DNA of 64,000 bases from the NCBI GenBank assembly GCA_010094045.1, contig ML986706.1, positions 1 through 64,000 on the forward strand, read 5' to 3'. The translations under genes and the position numbers were made by a program. Position 1 is the stretch's first letter, and every line of letters begins with the position of its first letter. The notes under the pieces were generated by a model. That model worked only from the letters and a program-made list of their open reading frames with translations. It had not been told where the DNA came from and ran no database searches. This DNA is from Lojkania enalia (Eukaryota; Ascomycota; Dothideomycetes; Pleosporales). Shown one piece after another: positions 33,497 to 44,602 of the stretch.

Positions 33497-34223
33497 GAAG
33501 TCCCCCCATTCATACGTTTACTGTCAGGCTTTTTATTATTCCAGCTTAACAGGGTAGATGTTTGAGCATGCAATATCCCCCCGTCTTGGCTACTTGAGCA
33601 TTTTCTTTCCCTCGACACCGCTCACCACTCACCTTCTTCACGATTCGTGCCCCCGCCTACCCACAACACCCCTATATTTCCCTTGAACACGAGGCTCTTT
33701 TCTCTTTTCTGGCTATCGACATGCACTGCACGGCGTTCGAAACCCACGGGGTTAGTTTAAAATTTTGGCGTTTTGAGTGGGGGGACTTTATGCTGGAATA
33801 CCCTGATAACTTTTTACGTCTGGGTTTTTTTTTTTTTTGGATGTCTGGTTTGACGAATGACGGCTCTTCTACTATGGGAGCGGGCTGGATGGAGCTTGGG
33901 TCAAAACATATGTAAATAGAGGCAGGAGTGCATATAGTAATATGGATATCGTTAAGTTAGTCGTTGATGAACTTGAATCAGTGGAGCCTTGTCTCTGCAT
34001 TTCTACATATGGCTCGTGGGTCTATCCACATCCCGAAAGTCCCTGGCCGAATCCCCAACTTCGATCCTTCATAATCTATTCGTTCATGGTCGCTGCTGTA
34101 GTGGCAGACCTCGCGTCTGGACCCTATTTCCACGATGTCGGAGCCACCATCCAAGCACTATCCATGGAAATATGCCAAACCTCGTACGCCATGTTTTCTC
34201 GAAGCGCGCATATCCGTACTCTC
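33497..34223. other. convergent intergenic region
   Basis: About 730 bp between the unknown plus-strand gene and CSN7 on the minus strand. It contains a T11 run near 33828. No gene supported. Confidence 0.55.
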
Positions 34224-35091
34224 TCATCCCAATCTCCTCCCGCCGAATCCGAAAGCGCCGGAACCCCTCTTGCTACCCCGCGTCACGCGCCCACCACCCT
34301 CCTGATCGATATCCATAAGATCCTCGTCACCAAGCCCGCTGACACCCCTCTTGGCGCCCTTCTCCTCGTGGAAGAGGATCGTGGCCTCGAGCGCACGTTC
34401 CTTCTTCCTACGCTGCTTCTCGCGCTCGACAGCGGCGAGCTTAACGGCTTTAATCTGGGCATCTAGGTCCGCAAGCGCAGTGTCGCAGCGCAGCGACCAC
34501 GTCTGTAGCGTCTGCTGGAGAGTAGGCAAGACGCCAGGGGCTAGGTCTCGGAGCGGCGAGATGGAGGTGACGGCCACGAGAGAGTGTGCGGGGTCGAGGG
34601 TGGCGGTTAGTAGGCCCGAGTAGATTGCCGTCGTGATGAGCTCCTCGAGACTGCGGGTTGTAGGGAGGTCGAGTGACTGTAAGAGAGAGGTGTAGGTTAA
34701 GGTTTTGTGGGAGCGGGAGAGCGGGAGGAGGGAGAGGAGGAGTAGTTTTTGGTGTTGGGGGGCGGAGAGTTGGGGGAGGGAATGGTGGGCTGTTGTGTCA
34801 ATATATACACATTCTGGATTCATATTTGTGCGAGTGGGTGGGCGCTTGCTTACACTTGTAGTCCTGCCATGTTCCCCAGGCGAAGATTTCGAGGAGAGTG
34901 AGGTGGGGAGCGTATTCTTTCGAGTCCTTCAGGCTTTGGATGTTGGGTGTTTGGAGGAGCTCCGCGAAGACGTATGTGTTGGGTGCGGAGGTAGCTTGGC
35001 TTATTAGGTCTGCTGCGGCGCGGGGCGAATTGGCGGTTTTGGAGAGAGCGAGGAAAGGCTCCAGGGCGTTGAGGGCGCGGGTTTGCTCCAT
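34224..35091 (-). CDS. csnG: COP9 signalosome subunit 7 (PCI domain)
   Basis: Two exons, 35091-34854 and 34789-34224, encode 267 residues. The N-terminal helical part (MEQTRALNALEPFLALSK, YVFAELLQTPNIQSL, HLTLLEIFAWGTWQDYK) leads into the PCI winged helix (LSAPQHQKLLLLSLLPLSRSHKTL, LEELITTAIYSGLL). A coiled, Lys/Arg-rich segment and a Gly/Arg-rich tail follow. This matches CSN7, a scaffold subunit of the signalosome that removes NEDD8 from cullin-RING ligases in the nucleus and affects fungal development. The 64-bp intron with donor GTAAGC joins DYK to SHHSLPQL. An alternative donor two bases upstream would break the frame. The ATG at 35091 is the first in the frame; an upstream TTG extension is not used. 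Confidence 0.88.
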
Positions 35092-36187
35092 GTTGGTAGT
35101 GCTGTATCCGGGGTTCAAGAGATCCCAAGGGTAATTGGGATTTGGGCGTGGTGTATGGTTTGACTGGCGTAGCGGTCGTTGTGGGGTCGCAAATCAGTCA
35201 ACAGCGAACTTGAGCTCGGCGTACGCAAGGAAGTGGGCCGACGCTGATAAGATAAGATCGCCAAGACACCCTCCGAGAAAATCGGTCCTGCAGCCACGTG
35301 AAGGTCGCCTTTCACTCTAGTAACCCCGGTCTCCTTCCCATTGAAGTAAAAATAGCTTCCCGGAAGCGTAATGTCTTATCAAAGCCTCGCGCGAAGCCAC
35401 TCTGTGAAACACTTCGTATCCATCCCAGAGCTGCGCATGCGGAGCCACGGCCCACCACACCATGACCTCCAGTCTGCTAATATGGGGCTTGCTATTGTAA
35501 AAGCGTGCGATCTGGTGCAGGAGAAGGTTCTACAGGGAGTCTGTGACGAGATTCAAGAGTCTCTTTTGAAGAGGCTAGCAGTTCCGCTGATACTTTCGAG
35601 TGCAGCCGGGGAGCCGAAGCAATTGTCAAACGCAATCTCGTTTCATATAGCCAAGGCGAAACATCGAGCAGTCTACCTAGCAGTCTAAATCGACGGCTAA
35701 TTGACTCCTATTCACTCTTTCTATCGTTGCGTCTTCAGTAATACCGTGGTTGCTTTGAAATCTGACGCTTCAGCTCTTTGCGCGGGTCAGCTTTCTTTCG
35801 GCGCTAGAGCGGAGCCCCCTCCGGGCCGCATCGACAGGGTGTGGCTTTTATTAATTCCGCATCCAGAAGTTGGTGGGTGCAGACACTCCGGATCTTTGGC
35901 TCTTTCGCCATCTGGCAATTAAGAAGGCCGGCCTTCTACCTCATACCTGCCCAAGCGGCCTTGTCTTGGGAGTCCTCCTTGTTTTTCATACCTTTCGGCA
36001 TTTGTCCGCGGACCCCATCTGCATGGTTGGGTCTCACATATTAGCCCTCACCTTCCTCCCGCTGCGCCTCTTGCTCCTCCTCCCTGTCCGACCGTGCTGA
36101 TAGCCCCGAGTCTTGAGGCCCTATAGGGCTTTGTAATCAAGCACTTAGCCTCCGTACTTTGCTTCGGCTTTGTGAATAGAATCCGCT
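35092..36187. other. divergent promoter region of CSN7 and CCC2
   Basis: About 1.1 kb. A 105-codon plus-strand frame at 35371-35688 has no recognisable features and is left out. No repeats or RNA genes seen. Confidence 0.55.
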
Positions 36188-39100
36188 ATGGCTCCTCCGA
36201 ATGCTACGACTCCGACCGCGAGCGGCGCGACGGCGCATATGGCAACGACTACACTCAAGGTCGAAGGCATGACGTGCGGCGCATGCACGTCGGCAATAGA
36301 GACAGGCTTTCAGGGCGTCGAAGGGGTCGGAAATGTCTCTGTGAGCTTGGTCATGGAGCGCGCGGTCGTTCAGCACGACCCGAAGATAATATCGGCAACC
36401 CAGGTCGAGGAGATGATAGAAGATCGCGGGTTTGACGCCGATGTGCTCTCTACTGACCTTCCGGCTGCTGCGGCGAATCCGGAGGACCACTTTTTAAGCG
36501 ACTCCGAAGAAGAGGGCGAGGATGAAGAATTCCAAACCTCGACTACAACCCTATCCGTGGGAGGCATGACTTGCGGCGCTTGCACATCGGCGGTCGAGGG
36601 CGCTTTCAAGGACATTGCGGGAATAAAACATTTCAGCATATCATTACTATCCGAGCGCGCGGTCATCGAACACGATGCTAAATTAATTACTCCGGAGCGA
36701 TTGGCGGACACAATTGAGGATGTTGGGTTTGATGCGAAAGTTCTGGAGACCATAGCCGCACCTACACCAGCCAAATCCCATACCAGGAAGGCTTCTAACA
36801 AAAAGAAAACATTGACGACTACCGTCAGTATAGAAGGCATGACTTGTGGAGCTTGCACATCGGCTGTGGAAAGTGGCTTTAAAGACGTAGACGGAGTGTA
36901 TCAATTCAATATCAGCTTACTAGCAAACCGTGCAGTCCTGGTACATGACCCGACAAAGCTCACCGAGGACCAGATAGTAGAAGCCATTGAAGATAGGGGT
37001 TTCGATGCTAAGGTGATATCTTCTGTGGACGGATCTGTGCAACAGACGGCTACTGCTGGGACTGTGCAGCTCAAGATCTACGGATTACCAAACGCAAAGG
37101 CCGCCGACGAATTGCAAGCCCTCTTACAGAAACGACCGGGAATAACGTCTGCAACGATCAACTTTACCACCTCCCGAGCGACTATTAACCATGAAACTCA
37201 GATAATCGGTTTACGAGCTATAGTCGAGGCCGTCGAGGCTACCGGACTCAACGCCCTAGTTGCTGACTCGGATGATAACAATGCTCAGTTGGAGTCGCTT
37301 GCGAAAACAAAAGAAATTCAAGAATGGAGGCGGGCGTTCCGGACGTCACTTTGTTTTGCGATACCAGTTTTTCTCACTAGCATGTTCTTACCCATGATGC
37401 TTCCTTTCCTGGATTACGGGAGTATGTGCATGATGCCCGGCCTTTACCTGGGAGACGTTGTCTGTATGTGTCTCACCATCCCCGTACAGTTTGGGATTGG
37501 CCGACGGTTCTATGTATCAGCGTACAAGTCCCTCAAGCATGGCTCACCCACTATGGACGTTCTAGTTACCTTAGGAACCTCGGCGGCTTTCTTTTTCAGC
37601 GTTACTTCCATGCTAGTTTCCCTCTTTGTGCCTCCGCATTCAAGGCCGACGACATTGTTTGACACGAGTACCATGTTGATTACGTTCATCACCTTGGGCC
37701 GATATCTCGAGAACCGAGCCAAAGGTCAGACATCTAAGGCCCTCTCGAGGTTAATGTCTCTGGCGCCCTCTATGGCCACCATTTATGCTGATCCCATCGC
37801 TGCTGCGAAGGCAGCAGAGGGCTGGGAGATTCCTGAAATAGACAACAATGATAACTATGGCCAAAAGAACGGCAATGCTATTGAAGAGAGAGTCATTGCT
37901 ACGGAGCTTATTGAGGTCGGGGATATTGTCATTCTCAGGCCTGGAGACAAGATCCCCGCCGATGGTACTGTCACCCACGGCGAATCCTATGTTGATGAGA
38001 GTATGGTGACTGGAGAGGCCATGCCAATACTCAAGAAGAAAGGTGCCTTCCTGATAGCTGGTACGGTCAACGGTGCCGGCCGCCTAGACTTCGTCGTCTC
38101 CCGAGCAGGTCGGGACACCCAGCTCAGCCAAATTGTCCGCCTAGTTCAGGAAGCCCAGACTAGCCGTGCACCTATTCAACGCCTTGCAGATATCGTAGCC
38201 GGATACTTCGTCCCCATCATCATTACGTTGGGTCTCGCAACGTTTGTGGGCTGGATGGTTCTCAGCCACGTCCTTCCCTACCCTCCAGATATTTTCCTTG
38301 ACCACGCAAGTGGAGGGAAGCTTATGGTCTGTGTCAAATTATGTATTGCCGTCATAGTCTTTGCATGTCCATGTGCTCTTGGCCTCGCAACTCCCACCGC
38401 GGTCATGGTTGGCACAGGTGTAGGTGCTGAGCAGGGAATCTTGGTCAAGGGTGGCGCGGCTTTGGAGACCGCAACAAAGGTCAATCACGTAGTGCTTGAC
38501 AAGACTGGAACCCTTACTGTTGGAAAGATGAGCGTCTCAAATACCGACATTCAGGGGGAGTGGGCGAGCGATGAGCACAAGGTGAATCTTTGGTGGACAC
38601 TCATAGGTTTGGCAGAAATGGGCTCCGAGCACCCTATCGCCAAAGCTATCGTTCGGTCTGCAAAGGAGCACCTCCGGATTGGACTTGAGGGCACCCTTGA
38701 CGGCTCCGTCGGCGATTTTGAAGCCGTGGTTGGCAAAGGAATTTCTGCAACCGTTGAAGCTGCAATCTCTCGGGGACACACACGCTACAGAGTCCTCATC
38801 GGAAATGCATCCTTTCTTACGTCAGAGGGCGTCAAGGTTCCCGAAGTCGTCGACGAACCGCTCACCCCAACAGCACGGACTGCCAATCCTCACAGGGGTC
38901 CTCAATCCCGTTCAGCAGGCATTACTACGATTCACACCGCAATTGGCAAAATGTACACAGGAACGCTTGGGCTTTCCGACACCATCAAGCCTTCAGCCCG
39001 AGCTACGATTCTCGCACTTTCACACCTTGGAATATCCGCATCCATCGTGACGGGCGATACATCTGCATCAGCGCTCGTTGTTGCGCAACAAGTTGGCATC

Positions 39101-39724
39101 AACCCAGAAGATGTTCATGCCTCAGCTACACCCTCGGACAAAAAAGCCATCATCGCTAATCTTCAGTCTGGTGGGAATATTGTCGCTATGGTCGGTGACG
39201 GCATCAATGATTCACCCGCTCTTGCTTCAGCTGATATCGGTATTGCGCTTTCGACTGGTACAGATGTTGCCATGGAGGCTGCTTCAATCGTGTTGATGTC
39301 CACTGTCGATCTCCTCGCCATCCCCGCTTCTCTCATTCTTAGCCGCGCCATTTTCAATCGTATTAAGCTTAATCTCGGATGGGCGTGTCTATACAACTTC
39401 ATCGGCTTGCCTTTCGCCATGGGCTTCTTCCTTCCGTGGGGCTTGTCGTTGCACCCTATGGCGGCCGGCTTTGCTATGGCTTGCTCGAGTGTTAGCGTTG
39501 TCCTAAGTTCATTGCATCTAAAGTTCTGGAAGCGGCCTAAATGGCTCAAGGTTTCTGTCCTGGACCCGGGCGCGGAAGTGCCCGAAGCTGAAAATGAAGC
39601 CGAGCGATCTAGGCAAGGAGTAATTCGATCCGTAGTAGAGTGGGTACGGGAGACTCTAGCCGCAAGAAAAAGGAATAGAGAAGAAGCTGGATATGTGCCG
39701 CTGCAAAATATGGGAGAGGCATAG
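36188..39724 (+). CDS. CCC2: copper-transporting P1B-type ATPase
   Basis: Single exon, 1178 residues. Three heavy-metal-associated domains carry GMTCGACTSA (near residues 25, 125 and 218). A fourth HMA-like fold (about 291-355) has lost CxxC. The pump follows: eight predicted membrane helices, the copper-translocating ACPCALG (about 725), TGEA in the actuator, DKTGT with the phosphorylated Asp (about 770), the SEHPIAKA loop with the nucleotide-binding His of HMA-type pumps, and GDGINDSPAL (about 1002). This is the Golgi/late-secretory Cu(I) pump that loads copper into multicopper oxidases such as the iron ferroxidase and laccases. Yeast Ccc2 has two HMA domains, while filamentous fungi often have more. 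The start at 36188 gives MAPPNATT; the leader has no earlier in-frame ATG that I trust. Confidence 0.95.
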   Translation: MAPPNATTPTASGATAHMATTTLKVEGMTCGACTSAIETGFQGVEGVGNVSVSLVMERAVVQHDPKIISATQVEEMIEDRGFDADVLSTDLPAAAANPEDHFLSDSEEEGEDEEFQTSTTTLSVGGMTCGACTSAVEGAFKDIAGIKHFSISLLSERAVIEHDAKLITPERLADTIEDVGFDAKVLETIAAPTPAKSHTRKASNKKKTLTTTVSIEGMTCGACTSAVESGFKDVDGVYQFNISLLANRAVLVHDPTKLTEDQIVEAIEDRGFDAKVISSVDGSVQQTATAGTVQLKIYGLPNAKAADELQALLQKRPGITSATINFTTSRATINHETQIIGLRAIVEAVEATGLNALVADSDDNNAQLESLAKTKEIQEWRRAFRTSLCFAIPVFLTSMFLPMMLPFLDYGSMCMMPGLYLGDVVCMCLTIPVQFGIGRRFYVSAYKSLKHGSPTMDVLVTLGTSAAFFFSVTSMLVSLFVPPHSRPTTLFDTSTMLITFITLGRYLENRAKGQTSKALSRLMSLAPSMATIYADPIAAAKAAEGWEIPEIDNNDNYGQKNGNAIEERVIATELIEVGDIVILRPGDKIPADGTVTHGESYVDESMVTGEAMPILKKKGAFLIAGTVNGAGRLDFVVSRAGRDTQLSQIVRLVQEAQTSRAPIQRLADIVAGYFVPIIITLGLATFVGWMVLSHVLPYPPDIFLDHASGGKLMVCVKLCIAVIVFACPCALGLATPTAVMVGTGVGAEQGILVKGGAALETATKVNHVVLDKTGTLTVGKMSVSNTDIQGEWASDEHKVNLWWTLIGLAEMGSEHPIAKAIVRSAKEHLRIGLEGTLDGSVGDFEAVVGKGISATVEAAISRGHTRYRVLIGNASFLTSEGVKVPEVVDEPLTPTARTANPHRGPQSRSAGITTIHTAIGKMYTGTLGLSDTIKPSARATILALSHLGISASIVTGDTSASALVVAQQVGINPEDVHASATPSDKKAIIANLQSGGNIVAMVGDGINDSPALASADIGIALSTGTDVAMEAASIVLMSTVDLLAIPASLILSRAIFNRIKLNLGWACLYNFIGLPFAMGFFLPWGLSLHPMAAGFAMACSSVSVVLSSLHLKFWKRPKWLKVSVLDPGAEVPEAENEAERSRQGVIRSVVEWVRETLAARKRNREEAGYVPLQNMGEA

Positions 39725-40327
39725 CCATTCTTGTTGCATCTTTTTGGGTATGAATTATGGACTTGCGAGCGTTAATACCACGCTTTTCCTGTTTTAGATC
39801 GTTTCTTCGTTGACCTATTGTATATATCTATTCTTATTGATTTTCTCGCAAACACACTAGATCTTGATAACGTATTTGACTAGGCCCCATTTCTAGTCTT
39901 CCGTAGCGTAGATGTAGGGCACACGAGAGATTGACGGATGTAGTCTAGTGGGGTTCTTGATTCCGAGGCAGTCATCCAGCTTCCGGCATCCCCGAACACC
40001 CACGTCACTGGCATTCAAAGTGTCACAATTGCATATGGGCCCGCATTGAGTATATTTGTCGATGGAATGACCAAGCTCCGATTCCCGACAAGTGTTAGAC
40101 GTGGTCGCTGTTACCAATTATCAGCATTCTAAATTTCGCTGTCGCGTGCCTCGGAACCTGTTCCTGCATTAGTGGCGAGATCGTATGTCGTGAGCGAAAT
40201 GTCACCTCTGCTACTTCAGGTTTTCTCTGCTTGAGAGCCTCGCTTTCACTAATCATTCCTCAAAGTGTCGTCCGTACGTGCTCTCTAGTCAGCCTCTCGG
40301 CGCCTGGCTCAACGCATCAAGCTTCCA
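39725..40327. other. intergenic region
   Basis: About 600 bp holding the CCC2 3' end and the promoter of the lipase-like gene. A 74-codon minus-strand frame at 39893-40117 has six Cys but no ATG and no signal peptide, so it is not called. Confidence 0.55.
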
Positions 40328-41934
40328 ATGACCTGGCTAGACAGGTTAAACCCAACGCCGGAGTTTCCTCCATACTCCGGGCCCTATGTAGTAGGATCAA
40401 CAGACGTCGAAATACCAGTCTCAGAACTCAAATCACCAAGCCCGGCCCCCAACTCGTCCGAGTCCCTATCCACCGTTACATTTCGTGTATTCTACCCGTG
40501 TCAGCCAGACGCAACGCATCAGACCGTAAGATGGATACCAAATCCGCAGAGGGATTACGTTGGAGCTTATGCACGGTTCCTGGGTGCTAACTCGGCCTTC
40601 TCTCATATCTTCTCGTAAGACACTCGCTCAATTTTGATCTTCCATCCTTCATTGCTAAGCAAGTCACCAGCTTTATCCCTCAGTTGCTATACTACATCTC
40701 GATACCCGTCTACCAAAACGCTCATATCCTCGAGCCGCCAACGCAGTCGAAGCGATGGCCGGTGATGATATTCTCGCATGGTCTGGGCGGTTCACGGAAT
40801 TCATATTCACATTTGTGTGGATCTCTGTCGAGCCATGGTGTAGTCGTTGTGGCTCCGGATCATAGAGATGGTAGCTCTCCAGTGTCCTTCGTTCAACCTA
40901 CCGACGGCAAAAGCGGACTCAAGCAAATCGAATATAGGAAAATACCGCACAAGGCATCTACAGAAGTCTATGAAAGCCGAGACGAACAATTGCGGATAAG
41001 ATTATGGGAATTGGGCCTAGTTCATGACGCGGTACTCAAAATTGACGAAGGAAACCCCCTTACAAATCATGCAAGATATTGGAAGGCCAACGGTCGGCAT
41101 GATGTGCTTTCGATGCTTACGAGCAAGCTGGAGGTACAGGGACCTGGCTCGATATCCTTTGCAGGGCATTCATTCGGAGCCGCTACCATAGTACAGTTCG
41201 TGAAGTCTTCTTTCTACCTCTCTGGGGCACTGGATCCAAACTACAGGCCATTGTTCGCTCCATCGAAAGCCTCCAGCATAGTTCGTCAAGTAACGCCGGC
41301 CACTCCTGTGATTCTTCTAGACTTGTGGGCACTTCCAATCCAAAGTCCGGCAACTGCCTGGCTCAAAAATAAGCCAATGCCCTGTTATAACTCTCCGCAC
41401 GGCGGGTCTAATCTGTTAGCTATATTGAGCGAGGCATTCTATAAATGGTCCGCGAACCTGCAGGAGACCAAGCAGATTATCGCAAAACCGCCAGACCCAT
41501 ATAGCAAGAATTCTGGACAGCAGGGTCCGCATCTCTTCTACCCCGTCTCTTCGGCTCATCTTTCGCAGTCTGACTTTGGCGTGCTTTTTCCGTGGGTGAC
41601 TACAAAGATATTTGGCGCTAAAGAGCCAGAGCGAGTGCTGAAGTTGAATGTTCGGGCAATCCTGCAGGTGTTGAGGAATCATCATCACGAAGTGGCTAAT
41701 ACTCGCGATGTAGATATCGAGCTTGAACAAGTCGGCCGCCCAGTTCAATCTCTGAGGGACCAACTTCAAGATGATAAGATCTTGAGCAAGACAAAAGATG
41801 AAGTGCGAGGCTGGGTCTCTTTGAGTACGGATATGGAACCGGATATTCCTGCGCAGACGGGAAAAGGTCCCTCAGATGCATTGGTAGAGGGCGAAGTACT
41901 TGGTGAGGTAGTCTCAGAGCCGGAGAGGTATTAA
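40328..41934 (+). CDS. platelet-activating factor acetylhydrolase-like phospholipase A2
   Basis: Two exons, 40328-40614 and 40671-41934, encode 516 residues. The N terminus (MTWLDRLNPTPEFPPYSGPY, VGSTDVEIPVSEL, TVTFRVFYPC) is that of fungal PAF-AH/lipoprotein-associated phospholipase A2. The core has MIFSHGLGGSRNSYSHLCGSL (oxyanion side), APDHRDGSSP and the nucleophile Ser in GHSFGAAT (about residue 263). The Asp is probably in VILLDLWALP and the His in HLSQSDFGVLFPW. The enzyme hydrolyses short or oxidised sn-2 acyl groups of phospholipids. No signal peptide is seen, so it should act inside the cell. The 56-bp intron is placed with acceptor ACCAG, giving HIFS-FIPQLLYYISIPVY. The nearer acceptor CCTCAG would break the frame. 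Confidence 0.86.
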
Positions 41935-42542
41935 ATAGATTGCCACATGGCCTTGTCTATATCTAGGGGCTTCAGGTGCACATGCATATAAGAAAATGAG
42001 CTTGTATTGAGCTTTGAGGTGGGCAAATAGAGTACTCAATCATTGTCTAATCTACTTTTGTCCTTCGTTTATGTAGAAAGGGCCCTGACGCCCTCTACGT
42101 TCACAAACTTAATCCTCGCTTAGCCTACGCTAATGACTCAGCCATCACTAGCGTACTTTTCTAGGGCTGATGCCTTGGACTTCAGTTTGTAACCGCTAAT
42201 CCCTCATTAAAAACGATAACCTCAGCGCCCACCCAAAAACAGTCCAAACTTTATCGCATTGCCAAATGCACAAGGCACGTATGCATTAAATAATACGGTC
42301 AACGAGGGTCCATATGTAGGTGAAGCTCGGATAGTTTGATTCTAGGTAGGTAGAAGCTGGAGCACACAACAACGCTCTCATTCGTAGTGCTCCAAACAAC
42401 AATGACAAAGCTTTCTGCTCTCTTGTCCAAGATTGCCCAAGAGACACACAAACACGTCATACTACCCTCTTATCATTTTCAAGCGGCCAATAACGACTTA
42501 ATTACGTGCCTTTACTTATAAATAAGGCCGACCTTCTTTACC
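41935..42542. other. intergenic region
   Basis: About 610 bp before the SRA-domain gene. Nothing recognisable besides presumed promoter sequence. Confidence 0.55.
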
Positions 42543-43924
42543 ATGTCGTCTAAAAAACGACCGTGGGAATACAGTCCCGAGCAAGCGAAGGAGGTGAGGA
42601 AAAAGGCATTCGAGAAGTTCGGCCGCAGTCATACCCAGGAACAATTCGACAGAGAGATTGTTGAGCTTGTGGGGCGGCAAGAAATTTTGCGGTACGACAT
42701 GAAGACAAAGCAGGAGGCTAAAGAGAAGGGTAGTGAGATGCTTAATGAGGGCAGCGAGATGGAACTAATGAACGTCGATACACCAAACCGGACTACCGAT
42801 GAGATCAATCCAGGCGTAAAAGACAGTCTCTTCGAGTCGCAGAATTCACAAGAGCCAGTCAAGGAATATACGCTACCCAAATGGTACACAGAGATTAACA
42901 TTAACGGATACCAAATGAAACAGGTTACCAAATCGACTAAGGACAATGCCCCGAACCGCCAAGCTATCACGTCTCTCACAGCTTTAAAAGACTGTATCCA
43001 GTTATGTGAGGTAGAAAGCAATAAGCAGAAGTTAGCAGAGCACTTTGAGGAACTCCGCAATCATATCCACAAGGCCGAGTTTATGACGGTCAACAAATAT
43101 GTCCTCCGGAAGGTGTTCATGCTGGACAACGGCCTAACTAGGATCTTCGCGCCGAAGCAGCCAACTAAGAACGAATTTCCATGGGACCTGAAAGCGGATG
43201 CGCGTCAGCTCTATCATCGTTGGTACAACGAAATTTTCTCTGTCGACCTGCTACGCGGAATCGTTTTGGCTAGGGCAAAGAATAAAGCTGACAAGCGGAA
43301 TGCCGACCGTATCGACCCGGAATGGCCCCACAGAGTTTCTGCTAAGTACTATGGACATGGTGACTTGGTAATGGGACAATGGTGGCCCACCCAGCTCTGC
43401 ACCATGAGAGATGGCGCTCACGGTTCAGCTCAGGGAGGTTGGTTGATCGGCGTACAGTTCCGCACGACTTGGCTGACCGTGATTCAGGCATCTCTGGAGA
43501 TAAGGGCAAAGGAGCATATTCCATCGTACTATCCGGAGGTCACAACTATTCTGACGAAGACAGCGGTGAAGACATTTGGTACGCCGGCACCGAAGGCAAG
43601 GATTTTCTGCCCACTGAGAACACCTTACGCATGATCGAATCCTGTGATGTCATTAAGGAACCTGTCCGGGTTATTCGTTCTCATAACCTCGACAAATCTA
43701 ATCCGTATAGGCCGAAAGGGGGCTTTCGCTATGACGGACTGTACGATGTTGTCGCGAAGGAGGTTCTGGATGAGGAGAAAGCAATGTATAGGTTCAGGCT
43801 GATTCGTCGTGGGGGTCAAGATCCGATTCGATACGAGGATAATGCAACGAGGCGGCCGACTCAAAATGAGCTTGCCGAGTACGAGAAGCTGAGCTCAGAA
43901 AGGGAGGTGGTCATGATAGACTAA
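42543..43924 (+). CDS. SRA-YDG domain protein (candidate 5-methylcytosine reader)
   Basis: Two exons, 42543-43437 and 43488-43924, encode 443 residues. The first half is charged and probably helical (KRPWEYSPEQAKEVRKKAFEK; later a Leu-rich region and HIHKAEFMTVNKYVLRKVFM). The C-terminal half is a SAD/SRA domain: YYGHGDLVMGQWWPTQLC, RDGAHGSAQGGISGDKGKGA followed by YSIVLSGGHNYSDEDSGEDI, then WYAGTEGK, PVRVIRSHNL and FRYDGLYDVV. The 50-bp intron (GTTGGT..TTCAG, with CTGAC as branch site) splits this domain at GSAQG-GISG. SRA folds in UHRF1 and plant SUVH proteins flip and bind methylated cytosine. No RING, PHD, Tudor or SET domain is present, so this is a stand-alone reader. Where in chromatin it acts is inference. 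The leader has no earlier in-frame ATG apparent. Confidence 0.86.
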
Positions 43925-44602
43925 ATAGCCATTAGGCTATGCGTGGTCGTGAGCGAGTATGAGTATGACACTGTTTCTTAGGATGAATGGGCTATATTTT
44001 TGGGCTAATGAGATACCCCGGGAGCTCTTGAAGGCGTCGATAGCATGTTTAGTCAATTTCCTTCTGGATACCCGAGCAGAGGCGCATGGGCTATGCTTCG
44101 TGGTTTTGAGGGTAGCAACATGGAGTAAAGGAGTTGGCATTTTGCGGAATAGGTTGAATTTCGATCGGCTCGTATGGCAGGTGGATAATTTAGTTGCAAG
44201 TCGTCTCGAGTTAACGGTCTATACCTCGCTAAGGTTTCGACCTCGATATCGAAGGCGCACTTGCATCGTAGAAGAAAGTCTTAAATCCTTTCAAAAGTCT
44301 ATAATTACAAATATGCGAGCACAGTTGTACAAATGGCTAACTATAAGCTATTACATCCTGATAGGATTTCAAAACGATTTAACTGCGCTACTCACGCGCT
44401 GGGAAAACTAGGGGCGATGTTGGAAATGCAACCTACGTCAACGCTGACTTTTTACCATTACTATGATATGCTATATTTTCAGGGGATGTGAGCTAGGTTA
44501 TGTACCTGAGCCTTTATGAATATATTTAGTACAATAGATTTGTCAATCATGAATTTCCCATTTCATATTCTTATTCCTAGAAATAGTTCTATCCTTAACT
44601 CT
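43925..44602. other. convergent intergenic region
   Basis: About 680 bp between the SRA gene and the minus-strand unknown gene. A 150-codon frame at 43959-44411 resembles nothing and lies in AT-rich 3' sequence. Confidence 0.5.

Noticed and set aside
33942..34466. 174-codon plus-strand frame overlapping the CSN7 3' end
   Set aside because: Mostly antisense to CSN7 and without recognisable features.
39893..40117. Cys-containing 74-codon minus-strand frame
   Set aside because: It has no ATG start, and I found no signal peptide or acceptable upstream exon.
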